This document shows, piece by piece, positions 17,762 through 26,695 of a stretch of 64,000 nt of DNA. How positions within the stretch are numbered: position 1 is the first letter of the stretch; the number at the start of each line of letters is the position of its first letter. The stretch comes from Candidatus Obscuribacter sp. (GTDB lineage: Bacteria > Cyanobacteriota > Vampirovibrionia > Obscuribacterales > Obscuribacteraceae), in contig JADJQZ010000001.1 in assembly GCA_016712465.1 (NCBI GenBank), positions 3,906,001 through 3,970,000 of the forward strand, in the 5' to 3' direction. The notes beneath the pieces are model-generated. The model worked only from the letters and a program-made list of their open reading frames with translations, was not told the DNA's origin and made no database searches. Position numbers and translations under genes: made by a program.

Positions 17762-18763
17762 TTACTGCTGACCGCGGTGGGCTTCAAGAACGGCATAAAT
17801 CTTGTTTTTGTTCTCGTCATTGGCTTCCTGTCTTCCGTAGCTGCCGTGATAGGTCTCGAAAGCACCACGCTTGGGCACGGCGTTTTCAATGAAGATAAGC
17901 CATTTGGAACCGGGCTTGGGCATTTTGTCGGGACCGAAAGTCCAGCCGGCGGGCATTGTCGGTGTGCCGACTTTGTCATGGAACTCATAACGAATCGGCA
18001 GTCGTTTGTTGAGGGGCGGACCATGCAAGATTTCATCGATGTGGAAAATGGCAATGGGCGGACGGAAGAAGGCAATGTCTCGCTCTTTTTCATAACCTTC
18101 GTAAGTACAGATGGCGATGAATTCGGAGTAGTGATGCAGGTTGTCGTAGGAGAGAGTGTACTTGGACTTCTCGGAAACTTCCGATTGTTTGACTACATCG
18201 CGCTCGGGAATTACCTGCTTGGCCGTGGGCTCATAATAGTGAACCTTAGACATATCGATGTCGGGCTTTTCGCCGGGCTTTTCAATTTTTATGGCCATGG
18301 CCGTCAATTTTTCATTCAAGAAAGCACTGTCGGCGTCAATGGTGGTGAGGGCTTTGTTCAAGATCGGAATCGCTTCTTCATAGCGACCCACACCGGCCAG
18401 AGATTGACCGTACTCACCCTGTAAGTGGGCTTTGGCAGTGGCGTCTTCCGCAAAAATAGCTTCCAAGGCGGCATGGGCTTCCGTCCAGTTTCTGGCTTTG
18501 GAAGCAGCCTGCAAAAGCCCGTAATAAAGTTCAGGGGCTTTCACGTTTTGCGACACAGCTTTCTGGTACTTGGCAGTGGCAGTAACCCAGTCTTGCCGCT
18601 GGGCGGCCTTGAGACCTTCCCGGGCTAACTTTGTCACGGTGATGGAACCGAACTGCCCGGCATCGTCACCGGTTTCCATGGCGGTCACCGGCACCGAAAA
18701 AGCCAGCGTAGCCATAATTGCAAGAGCACCAACGGCCCTAATTGCTCTGGGTATCTTCATCAT
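17762..18763 (-). CDS. Secreted TPR protein, duplicate copy 2
   Basis: A 333-residue exported protein (signal peptide MMKIPRAIRAVGALAIMATL, cleavage near VTAME). TPR-like helices cover about 45-165. The C-terminal half is a conserved beta-rich domain with NLHHYSEFIAICTYEGYEKE, ending YETYHGSYGRQEA. It is about 80% identical, by eye, to the neighbour at 19189-20184, including the signal peptide and upstream DNA. RBS GAGG before an ATGATG start. No function known for the C-terminal domain; perhaps an outer-surface or periplasmic stress protein (inference). Confidence 0.82.
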   Translation of the reverse strand: MMKIPRAIRAVGALAIMATLAFSVPVTAMETGDDAGQFGSITVTKLAREGLKAAQRQDWVTATAKYQKAVSQNVKAPELYYGLLQAASKARNWTEAHAALEAIFAEDATAKAHLQGEYGQSLAGVGRYEEAIPILNKALTTIDADSAFLNEKLTAMAIKIEKPGEKPDIDMSKVHYYEPTAKQVIPERDVVKQSEVSEKSKYTLSYDNLHHYSEFIAICTYEGYEKERDIAFFRPPIAIFHIDEILHGPPLNKRLPIRYEFHDKVGTPTMPAGWTFGPDKMPKPGSKWLIFIENAVPKRGAFETYHGSYGRQEANDENKNKIYAVLEAHRGQQ

Positions 18764-19188
18764 CTAACCTCGAAATATCCGTTTAAGACACTCAACTCGT
18801 ATTTATCGGACCTAGAGCGTGTCACCAACTCCATACATAGCCCATTTTCCACGTTTCAGCACATTTATGCTACTTGACAGGGCATTATTGCCTGATTTTG
18901 CGAAAAAAATCTTTTAACAGCTTCCCCGTGTAGCCCCAAGTTCAATTTCCAAGCGAAGCTGACACTGCTCATAAAGCAGCATCACTTGCCCGTGCTCACA
19001 GACTCTTAAGATGCAAACAGCAGGCAAACTGTTCCCACTGTCTAATCTGAGAATCGAAAAAATGCAGTCTCGGGGACGGGGAGCAAATGCAAGTGGAAGT
19101 AGCAGCCAAAAGCAGTCAAGCAATACGGCATTACTGGTTCTGAGAACGTTCGCCCTCTACAGCTGACTAGAGAGGGCTCCTATCCTAT
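18764..19188. other. Intergenic region between the duplicated TPR genes
   Basis: The 140 bases next to the copy-2 start are similar to the bases upstream of copy 1 (20185-20345): both share an ACCTCGAAA RBS region, a CAACTCCAT block, and a GCTA/CTTGA stretch with a CGAAAA-AATCTT end. So the duplication includes the promoter. A weak hairpin (GCCCTCT/AGAGGGC, 19152-19177) follows copy 1. No ORF is credible. Confidence 0.6.
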
Positions 19189-20184
19189 CTACTGACCACG
19201 GTGGGCCTCGATAATAGCGTAGATCTTATTCCGGTTCTCCTCAGTAGCTTCCTGCCTGCCATAACTGCCGTGATAGGTCTCGTAAGCCTCGCGTTTGGCC
19301 ACGGCGTTCTCAATAAAAATCAGCCACCTGGAACCGGGCTTTGGCATCTTATCAGGGCCAAAGGTCCAGCCGGAGGGCACGGTAGGGTTACCGACTTTGT
19401 CATGAAATTCATATCGAACAGGCAGAATCGGGTTCAGGGGCGGACCAATCAAAACTTCATCGATGTGAAAAATGGCAATGGGCGGTCGGAAGAAGGCAAT
19501 ATCCTTTTCCTTCTTATAGCCCTTATAAGTGCAGATACCGATGAATTCGGAGTAGTGATGCAGGTTGTCGTAAGTAAGAGCGTACTTAGAGTTCCCGGAG
19601 ACTTCCGAAGCTTTGACCACGTTCCGTTCGGGGATAGGCACTTTGGCCGTAATTTCGAAATAGGGAACCTGGGTCATATCGACTTTAGGCTTTTCACCAG
19701 GCTTTTCAATTTTGACGGCCATGGCCATCAACTTCTGGTTAAGGAAGGCGTTGTCGGCATCGATTGTGGCGAGGGCTTTGTTCAAAATTGGAATCGCTTC
19801 TTCATAGCGACCGACACCGGCCAGAGACTGCCCGTACTCACCCTGCAAATGGGCTTTGGCAGAAGCGTCTTCGGCAAAAATTGCTTCCAAGGCGGCATGG
19901 GCTTCCGTCCAGTTTCTGGTCCTGGAGGCAGCCTGCAAAAGCCCATAATAAAGTTCGGGAGCTTTCACGTTTTGCGACACGGCTTTCTGGTACTTGGCGG
20001 TGGCCGTGGCCCAGTCTTGCCGCTGGGCGGCCTTTAGCCCTTCTCGAGCCAGTTTGGTCACGGTAATGGAACCAAACTGCCCGGCATCGTCACCGGTTTC
20101 CGCGGCAGTCACCGGCACAGACAAAGCCAGCGCGGCCACAACTGCCAGAGCACCAAAGGCTCTGATTGCTTTGGGTATCTTCAT
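19189..20184 (-). CDS. Secreted TPR protein, duplicate copy 1
   Basis: A 331-residue protein starting at the ATG 20184, chosen because GAGG precedes it and because it aligns with the start of copy 2; the frame is open further upstream without a good start. Signal peptide MKIPKAIRAFGALAVVAALA, cleavage near VTAAE. The TPR core is nearly identical to copy 2 (TKYQKAV region, LQGEYGQSLAGVGRYEEAIP); differences gather in the C-terminal domain. It lacks the small TPR partner that follows copy 2. Confidence 0.82.
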   Translation of the reverse strand: MKIPKAIRAFGALAVVAALALSVPVTAAETGDDAGQFGSITVTKLAREGLKAAQRQDWATATAKYQKAVSQNVKAPELYYGLLQAASRTRNWTEAHAALEAIFAEDASAKAHLQGEYGQSLAGVGRYEEAIPILNKALATIDADNAFLNQKLMAMAVKIEKPGEKPKVDMTQVPYFEITAKVPIPERNVVKASEVSGNSKYALTYDNLHHYSEFIGICTYKGYKKEKDIAFFRPPIAIFHIDEVLIGPPLNPILPVRYEFHDKVGNPTVPSGWTFGPDKMPKPGSRWLIFIENAVAKREAYETYHGSYGRQEATEENRNKIYAIIEAHRGQ

Positions 20185-20396
20185 CTTCCAACCTCGAAAA
20201 ATCAGCTTAAGAATATCGGCACGTTCGTCTGAGAACGAGAGCATGCCTGCAACTCCATCCTTAATCCATTCTCCACTTTGCATGACTTTCCGGCTAGTTG
20301 AAAGGGCGCTGTAACCGGACTTTTCGAAAAGAATCTTCTTAAAGCACGCCTCTGCCGGCTGCAAAAGCGCCGAGAGCGCCGCTCTAATGAAACCAG

Positions 20397-22067
20397 TTAA
20401 CGGTGACAAAAGGCAGCAATATCAGATTCAAAATTACTCTTTCTAAGAGCCTCATCGCCGGCTGAGTTTTCCTGGCAATACCAGCCCGGCAAAGAGTCTG
20501 TCACTCCGTAAAGCTTGAAAAAATGTTGACGCAAGAGCCCTCCCTCGGCATCGGGCACCTGGGTTAAGAGCTGCAAGCGCAGGCGTTGTCCTTTTCTGGT
20601 GTAAACCGGCATGAAACGAGCGAGAACCAGTGCCGTCACACCGGCGGCCAGAAGACCCAGACCCCAGGGTCCGGCCGGCAGATAAGAGAGGGTGGCAGTG
20701 AGGAAGAGACCAAGCACGGCCATTGTCAGTCCAAGCACCGTGGCAGAGCTTCTGAAGGCTCCCGGTTTGCCGAAAAAGACATCTTCATCCAGGATGAATT
20801 TTTCCATGTCGGAAAGTAGCTGGGTCAATTTCTCTCCCTGGGCAAAGGGGCTACCATCCGAACTAAGAAGGTGCTCGATCAAGCTTCGTTCAAATCCGGT
20901 AAGCAACTGGTACTGGGGGTCACAGGCACCTTTGTGGAAGCGCAGCCGGCGCTCGCCGCCTTCCCCTTCCGTAACCAAAATTTTCAAATAGCCACGGCAG
21001 GCCAGCTCAAGGGCGGCCAGAGGCAGACTGTCTTGCTCAGCCTTGCCTGACAAATGCCCGGTCAAGACCGCCGAAACTATAACCGGCGAGGGCAGCTTCT
21101 CGGAATTTCCCCACTCGGTCTCAGGGTGTGTCGCCGCTGCCTCAGGGTTTGTGGCCGCTGCCTCAGGATTCACAAGCCCGGGCAAAGGTTGCACCTTGTA
21201 ATTGAAACGAAAGCTCAGAAGGGCAAAAATTGTCAGGGCCGGCAGCAGGAAGAGCGGATACCAATCCACCATGAACTGCCCCGCCAGACGCAGGAAGCCG
21301 GGACGCTCCACAATACCGGCGGGAAGCTGAAAGACCGCCTCCACAGGAGTCTGTCTCGCCAGGTTGGCAACGCTTACCATGGCTAAATTGTTGTACTTAT
21401 CCAGGCGCATGCCGGAGATTCCAATCTGCTTCTCACTGGCTACGATCTGCTCACGGCCGTCCAGCAAGAAGACCTTCAACTTGCCGGCTTCCTTTTGCAG
21501 TGCCCGGGGGAAGGTAACGCGCATGGAAACATAGTTGGCGTTATAAGGGCAATCAGGCCCTGTGAGACTGAGTTTGAGCTGACTGTTTTCCTTGTCGAAA
21601 GTGAAGGCCCGTCGAAGCAGATATTCCACTTTGAACTCAGCCATGGTATCGCTGCCCTGACGGCCGCTACCCCGGGTGGAGATGCGCAGAACCACCTCTT
21701 TGGCCCCTTGCTTCAATTGAAAATAAACCGGCCGCCCCTGACCCTGGCTGACCTTGATCAGGCGAAAGCCCAGATGATAGAGGCTGGCATCTTTAACACC
21801 ATCCTGACTGAGACCGGTATAGGCAATGGGAATGCGCCGCTCGAAATAACGACTACCGTTATCCAACTTGACCGAAATGGTCTCCCGCACATGACAGGTT
21901 GCACTTTCCTGCGCTTCCACTTCAGTATCGAGCGATACTATCTCATCGGCTAAAGCCGCCCCGGCCCATACAAAAAACAAGACCAAACTGAAACACAGAC
22001 CTAATCCGGAGACTCGCAACCAATCAGTTTGCTTATTTGACAACTTCCAAAGCCCCATAAAAGACAT
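20397..22067 (-). CDS. DUF2207 membrane protein
   Basis: A 556-residue predicted membrane protein. Signal or first membrane segment at about 15-40 (LGLCFSLVLFFVWAGAALAD), then a beta-rich DUF2207-type extracytoplasmic domain (HVRETISVKLDNGSRYFERR), a membrane segment near 265-285 (WYPLFLLPALTIFALLSF), a cytoplasmic part, and two more membrane segments near 450-500. DUF2207 (YciQ-like) proteins have unknown function. The ATG 22067 is preferred to a TTG 13 codons upstream, though both lack a well-spaced RBS. It is divergent from the HIT gene. Confidence 0.8.
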   Translation of the reverse strand: MSFMGLWKLSNKQTDWLRVSGLGLCFSLVLFFVWAGAALADEIVSLDTEVEAQESATCHVRETISVKLDNGSRYFERRIPIAYTGLSQDGVKDASLYHLGFRLIKVSQGQGRPVYFQLKQGAKEVVLRISTRGSGRQGSDTMAEFKVEYLLRRAFTFDKENSQLKLSLTGPDCPYNANYVSMRVTFPRALQKEAGKLKVFLLDGREQIVASEKQIGISGMRLDKYNNLAMVSVANLARQTPVEAVFQLPAGIVERPGFLRLAGQFMVDWYPLFLLPALTIFALLSFRFNYKVQPLPGLVNPEAAATNPEAAATHPETEWGNSEKLPSPVIVSAVLTGHLSGKAEQDSLPLAALELACRGYLKILVTEGEGGERRLRFHKGACDPQYQLLTGFERSLIEHLLSSDGSPFAQGEKLTQLLSDMEKFILDEDVFFGKPGAFRSSATVLGLTMAVLGLFLTATLSYLPAGPWGLGLLAAGVTALVLARFMPVYTRKGQRLRLQLLTQVPDAEGGLLRQHFFKLYGVTDSLPGWYCQENSAGDEALRKSNFESDIAAFCHR

Positions 22068-22181
22068 GGCACAATTATATAATTCCCTCTGCCGACACCT
22101 GCACAATTGAACAACCTTGGCAGGACGACAGAGAAAAATAGTGTAAGAGAATTCGCTAAATCAATAAGGATAAAGGGACCA

Positions 22182-22634
22182 ATGACAGTGGACTGCCTGA
22201 TTTGCCGCAAAGCCGGGGATGAAGAAAATCGCATTCACTATCTGCCCCACGGTCTCTATCTTTATGAAAGTAAGTATTTTCGGGTCAGGCATTCCGACGA
22301 AACCAAAATCGCCGGCTATTTAATTATCGAATCAAAGCGCCACTTCCTGGATCTTTCGGAAGCCACCGAAGAGGAAGCGGCGGAATTCGGAGTGGAACTG
22401 GCCCGGGTGGTGCGCGCCGTGCGCCGCGTCACACATCCCAAAAGGGTTTACACCTTCAGCCTGGCTGAAGCAGTGCCCCATTTTCACGTGCATGTCATAC
22501 CTAGAGATGAGAATTTACCGGCCCGCTATGTGGGCAGGGGCATTCTCTCCTATCCGCTTCAGCCTTCCCTCAATGAAAGCACCAGGGACGAAGTGAGCCA
22601 GGCGCTGCGCAGGGTTTTCAAAGCCCTGTCCTGA
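22182..22634 (+). CDS. HIT-family hydrolase
   Basis: A 150-residue protein with the histidine triad at 100-104 (PHFHVHVIP), an N-terminal CLIC Cys pair (5 and 8) often seen in zinc-containing HIT proteins, and the typical RVRHSDETKIAGYLIIESKR strand. HIT proteins hydrolyse or transfer nucleotidyl groups (for example dinucleoside polyphosphates or aminoacyl-AMP). RBS AAAGGG before the ATG at 22182. The triad has Pro just before the first His, normal for the family. Confidence 0.9.
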   Translation: MTVDCLICRKAGDEENRIHYLPHGLYLYESKYFRVRHSDETKIAGYLIIESKRHFLDLSEATEEEAAEFGVELARVVRAVRRVTHPKRVYTFSLAEAVPHFHVHVIPRDENLPARYVGRGILSYPLQPSLNESTRDEVSQALRRVFKALS

Positions 22635-22760
22635 TCTATTAGGCAAACCCCAATAAAAATATAGTCTAGCCCTCAACCCGGGTTGCCGGAAGTCAAGGCA
22701 TTATTAATGGTGTGTAGCTCTGTTGTTTCACACCTGTGCTCAACTGGGGAAAAGACGTTG

Positions 22761-24008
22761 ATGTCTGCGGAATCTGAAAAAATGAATCTGGGTAGTGAGA
22801 ACGTGGCCATGCTAGGCGAACTGTTCTATAGAAGCGGGCTAGTGTCCATCGACCAGCTCTGCCACGCCCTCTATGTCGCTCATAAGAATAGTCTACCTCT
22901 AGGTCGTGTGCTGGTGATGCTGGGCATGACCAAAACACGCATCTTGGAAGGTGCTCTCACTCTACAAAATCTCGTCAGGCAAAATCTTTTGACACCGGCC
23001 CTGGCCGTTCACTGCCTGCAAATCCTCGGCACCAATAAAGTAAGAGTAGAAGAAGTCCTCTCTGAAATGGGATGGGAAGGCAATCCCCACAAAGACGAAG
23101 GCAATGTGGGCGAAATTCTGGTGGAAGCCAAAATTCTGACCAGAAAGAGCATCGACGATGCTCTCGGACTGAGCCGCCATATTGGTCTGCCCCTGCCCCG
23201 CATCCTCTACCTGCAAGGCATGGTCTCAAGCAAACTTCTCAATGCCACCATGAAGTGCCAGGATGTGATCCGTTCCGGTCGCGTGCAGAAAGAAGAAGCA
23301 ATTCAAGCCCTGGCTTCGGTGGCTAGCATGCTGGAATTCGAGAAAGCCTGCGAGAACGCCCTTGAGACCAAGCAACCTTTTATAAAACTAGAAGAGTTGC
23401 TGCTTCTGGCCAGGCTCTTATCCCAAAGAGATCTGCAAAACTTTGAAGAGCAGATGAGGATTGTGGGAGTCAAAAATCTGGGACAGTACATTGTCGAATG
23501 CGGCTTTTTCTCAAGCACTCTCATAGCCAGCGCCGTGCGCTTGCAGTCCATGATTGCCCGTTTTGAGTTGACGCCGCTATCCGCCGCCGGAGCGCTGCGT
23601 CTAATTTTCAGCCGCAATCTCAGCCTGGCTGATGCCCTTGAGGAAATCGGCAAGGAAAGACCGCCTTACGACGGGGAAATCAGCCTCTATCACCTGCTGA
23701 GGCTCTCCGGCTTGGTCACCGCCTTTGATGTCAGACGACTGGGGCATCTACCCGGTACGGCCGGTCCACAACTGACCGACCCTATCGAAGAGCGCCTCTT
23801 CAAAGCCGGCATACTGAGCAAAGCCTCAATCGACGCCGCCAAGCGCTGCCAGCTTCTCATGAGAGAAGGCTTCCTCACTGCCGAACAAGCACTGATTGTA
23901 TTGCAGCACTGGTCCTGGAGCGGTGAAGGACTGACCAGGGTGCTGGAGAAATTGCACTGGGGACCGGGCAATATGCCCACCTTGCATGCCCAGGCCTTTC
24001 GCAGTTAA
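22761..24008 (+). CDS. Repeat protein C: array of MshEN-like domains
   Basis: A 415-residue soluble protein built almost entirely of about four units of 95 residues. Unit 1 (17-69) reads MLGELFYRSGLVSIDQLCHA then PLGRVLVMLGMTKTRILEGA, exactly the paired LGx2Lx3Gx6Lx3L motif spacing of MshEN/T2SSE_N. Units 2-4 start near 113, 205 and 300 (VGEILVEAKILTRKSIDDAL and others). Each is followed by a helix like LVRQNLLTPALAVHCLQILG and a terminal EVLSEMGW-type element. The Arg of the MshEN motif is Met or Pro here. The start is the ATG after GGGGA. It converges on the HerA-like gene with no base between the stops. Confidence 0.75.
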   Translation: MSAESEKMNLGSENVAMLGELFYRSGLVSIDQLCHALYVAHKNSLPLGRVLVMLGMTKTRILEGALTLQNLVRQNLLTPALAVHCLQILGTNKVRVEEVLSEMGWEGNPHKDEGNVGEILVEAKILTRKSIDDALGLSRHIGLPLPRILYLQGMVSSKLLNATMKCQDVIRSGRVQKEEAIQALASVASMLEFEKACENALETKQPFIKLEELLLLARLLSQRDLQNFEEQMRIVGVKNLGQYIVECGFFSSTLIASAVRLQSMIARFELTPLSAAGALRLIFSRNLSLADALEEIGKERPPYDGEISLYHLLRLSGLVTAFDVRRLGHLPGTAGPQLTDPIEERLFKAGILSKASIDAAKRCQLLMREGFLTAEQALIVLQHWSWSGEGLTRVLEKLHWGPGNMPTLHAQAFRS

Positions 24009-26432
24009 CTAGCCTCTCACCCAGCCCACACCCAGTAGCTGCAAGCTTATATTGCTCTTCTTGGCGCACACTTCGCGAACGCTAATCTCGGCTCCACTGC
24101 CTGACTGAGCCAGAGCTGCCTCCGAGGCAAATTCCGCATTCAAGCGCTCCAGTTTTTCATGCAGCACTTGCAAGTTTTCTTTGGCCCGTTCCACATCTTC
24201 CCGCTGCTTGGCGGCCCGGTTTACGCCTCTGGCCGCAGTACCGGCTCTACCAAGCCCCATTTTACGACCGACAAAGGCACCAAGTACAGTGGCACCGATG
24301 GAAAGCGCCGACTCCATATCCTGACGCTTTGCCTCCGCCGCTTCCGCTTCTAATTTCTGCTGAGCCAGACGCACTTTCTCTTCCAATTGCTGTAGTTTCG
24401 GCGCGTACTTAGCACGCAACTGCTGCACCCGCTCATCGCGCAATTCGCTCAGACGCTGCGCAATTCTAATGCGGAAATCCCGTTCGCTTTCGCCCGGTTT
24501 CGAAACATCCTGACTGAGCTTGCATTCGAAGATGGACAGGCGCGAATCGACAGCAAGCCAGTTGAGGAAGTCTTTACTGTAATTCTTATACTCATCGGCT
24601 CTGGTCAGACAACCAGGCAGAGCCGCAAAACGCAGGGCAGCATCATCGGGAGCGGTGAGCAACTGCTCCAGGTTGAGCTTCACCTCTCTGGCGGCGGCAA
24701 AATCTACCGGCACGGCACTGCCGTCTTTCACTGGCACAAGATAAGTCTTCTTCTGCACAACATCAAGAGCACTCTTGCTGTCTACATAACGAAGGGAGGC
24801 GCTGGCCAGAAGAAGCGGGCACCACTCACCCCGGGCCGGGGTAAAACTGGCCACCGCTTCAGGCAAGAAAAACTGTTTGATGGTAGGCGGCAAAAGCGGC
24901 GCCGCACTGCTTGCGGTACTGCTTTCGGAATTAGCGGCAGTCTGGGGATTGGCGGAAGCTGAACTAACTTTAGACTGAGGTTTGAGGGAGGCGGCAGCAG
25001 CCACCCCCTGCGCCCGGTCTGACTTGTCGGCAGATAGACTCTTTATTTCCTGGCGGGTCAGAGGTCCTTTTAAATAAGACATGGTCATGCGGGTTTGAAA
25101 AATCACCGGCTGGTCCTCATGTATATTGTTCATGAGGAAGACCCGCTTGCCAAGCCGAGATAAGTTAGCAAGCAAATCGGCACGGCTGAAGACCTGGCCG
25201 GAACCGGCCGTGGCTGCTTCTAATCCGTCTATGACTCGCATCTTGTCTTGCTCGGTTTGCAATCGCCCGATAAACCAGGTGCCCGTGTTGGCCAACCCCT
25301 TGTAGTCCAGGTCTACAGGGTTCTGCGTGGCCAGCACCAGTCCCAGTCCAAAAGCCCTGGCCTGTTTGAGCAAGGTCAAAATAGGTGTCTTGGAAGGCGG
25401 ATTAGCCACCGGGGGGAAATAACCCAGCATCTCGTCCATGTAGAAAATTGCCCGCAGGCTCTTGGTCCCAGACTTGCGACGCATCCATCCCAACATCTGG
25501 TTGGCCATGAGCGTCACAAAGAACATGCGCTGTTCATCACTCAAGTGGCTGATGGAAAAAATTGAAATACGGGGCTTGCCCTCTTCGCTGTAGAGCAAAC
25601 GGTCTACATCCAGCGGCTCGCCGTTCAACCAGGCGGCAAAGCCCGGTGAGGCGAAGAGATTGTTCAGCTTGAGCGAGAGTGCGAAGCGCTCTTTCTGGGG
25701 AAAAAAGGATTCCAGATCGATGGCCCCGACCCTTGTCAGAGGAGGACTTTGAATCAGGGCAATAAGAGAAGCCAGTTCTATGTCCTGGCCGCTCTGCCAG
25801 ACTGAAGCAAAAATAGAGGAAAGCAAAATATGCTCGCGACTGGTGAGGATATCACCCTCTATACCGACCAGGGAAAGTACGGCGGTAGCGGCACTGGCCA
25901 CCCGCTCGTTAAAGAGCTCCCCGTCTTCCATGGTTTCCTCGTCAGGCTTAGACAGGAAGTGGGTGATGGAAATGGAGCGACCGGCCGTGCCGCCCGGAGT
26001 GTAAATGGCAAAACGGCAATTCTCCCGCAGCCGGGCAATTCGTTCTCCGTCCTGCCCTGTTTCCTGAAGACCCTGACGCCAGCGAGAAGATTCTCGATTG
26101 GCCAAGTCCTGCACCGAAATACCAAGGCGGCGGGCCTCATCTTCATCTATCCAGGGAGCAAAAGATTGGGCGTCCAGATCCGGAAAGGTGAGGAGCAAAT
26201 TGCCTATATCCCCCTTGGGATCGATGGCTATGACGGGTATCCCGTCCATGGCCGCCTCTTCCAAAAGAGTAAGGCAAAGACCGGTCTTGCCGCTACCGGT
26301 CATGCCGATACAGACGGCGTGGGTAACCAGGTCGGCGCTATCGTAGAGGACGAGATCTTGCGAGGCACTCTCAGTCTTCAAATCGTAGCGCCGGCCAAGA
26401 TAGAACACACCCAGTTTCTCGAAATCTTGCAT
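24009..26432 (-). CDS. HerA-like ATPase (DUF87/DUF853 type)
   Basis: An 807-residue protein with Walker A GMTGSGKT at 43-50, an IAIDPKGDIGNLLLTFPD element after it, Walker B in RAIFYMDEMLGYFPP at about 350, and a sensor LVLATQNPVDLDYKGLANTG. This is the HerA/FtsK-like motor family with DUF87; members translocate DNA or act in conjugation-like or defence systems. The C-terminal third (from about 500) has a low-complexity linker and a coiled coil (RVQQLRAKYAPKLQQLEEKV region) with a short Gly/Ala-rich hydrophobic patch. No NurA nuclease or other partner is adjacent. Confidence 0.88.
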   Translation of the reverse strand: MQDFEKLGVFYLGRRYDLKTESASQDLVLYDSADLVTHAVCIGMTGSGKTGLCLTLLEEAAMDGIPVIAIDPKGDIGNLLLTFPDLDAQSFAPWIDEDEARRLGISVQDLANRESSRWRQGLQETGQDGERIARLRENCRFAIYTPGGTAGRSISITHFLSKPDEETMEDGELFNERVASAATAVLSLVGIEGDILTSREHILLSSIFASVWQSGQDIELASLIALIQSPPLTRVGAIDLESFFPQKERFALSLKLNNLFASPGFAAWLNGEPLDVDRLLYSEEGKPRISIFSISHLSDEQRMFFVTLMANQMLGWMRRKSGTKSLRAIFYMDEMLGYFPPVANPPSKTPILTLLKQARAFGLGLVLATQNPVDLDYKGLANTGTWFIGRLQTEQDKMRVIDGLEAATAGSGQVFSRADLLANLSRLGKRVFLMNNIHEDQPVIFQTRMTMSYLKGPLTRQEIKSLSADKSDRAQGVAAAASLKPQSKVSSASANPQTAANSESSTASSAAPLLPPTIKQFFLPEAVASFTPARGEWCPLLLASASLRYVDSKSALDVVQKKTYLVPVKDGSAVPVDFAAAREVKLNLEQLLTAPDDAALRFAALPGCLTRADEYKNYSKDFLNWLAVDSRLSIFECKLSQDVSKPGESERDFRIRIAQRLSELRDERVQQLRAKYAPKLQQLEEKVRLAQQKLEAEAAEAKRQDMESALSIGATVLGAFVGRKMGLGRAGTAARGVNRAAKQREDVERAKENLQVLHEKLERLNAEFASEAALAQSGSGAEISVREVCAKKSNISLQLLGVGWVRG

Positions 26433-26695
26433 AAAACCCCTGTTTGAATTCCCTTTAACCTGCTGGAAAGCCCCCGGCCGACTATTAAAATAGCAGCCCC
26501 GCCCCTAAATAGGGACGGCCCCCGGTAAGGCTTAATGATGCTGCCGCTCCAGGCGACCGCTAGCTCCACCGGCAAGCCGCTTCTTGTAAACCAGCTTTTA
26601 AAGATGCCGCCGTCTTGGGCTATAATTTCCAAACAGGTAGAAAACTAGATATATCTCTAGCGAGATTATAACCAGCCAAATTCAGGACAAAAGCC
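26433..26695. promoter_or_regulatory. Divergent promoter region with TATAAT
   Basis: A perfect TATAAT at 26621-26626 lies 70 bases before the plus-strand gene; the -35 is weak (TTAAAG at 26598-26603, 17-base spacer). The region also has a GC-rich hairpin CCCCTAAATAGGG near 26502-26514. Confidence 0.4.

Noticed and set aside
18914..19123. 69-codon minus-strand open frame between the TPR duplicates
   Set aside because: No RBS, no family; the region is explained by the duplicated promoter.
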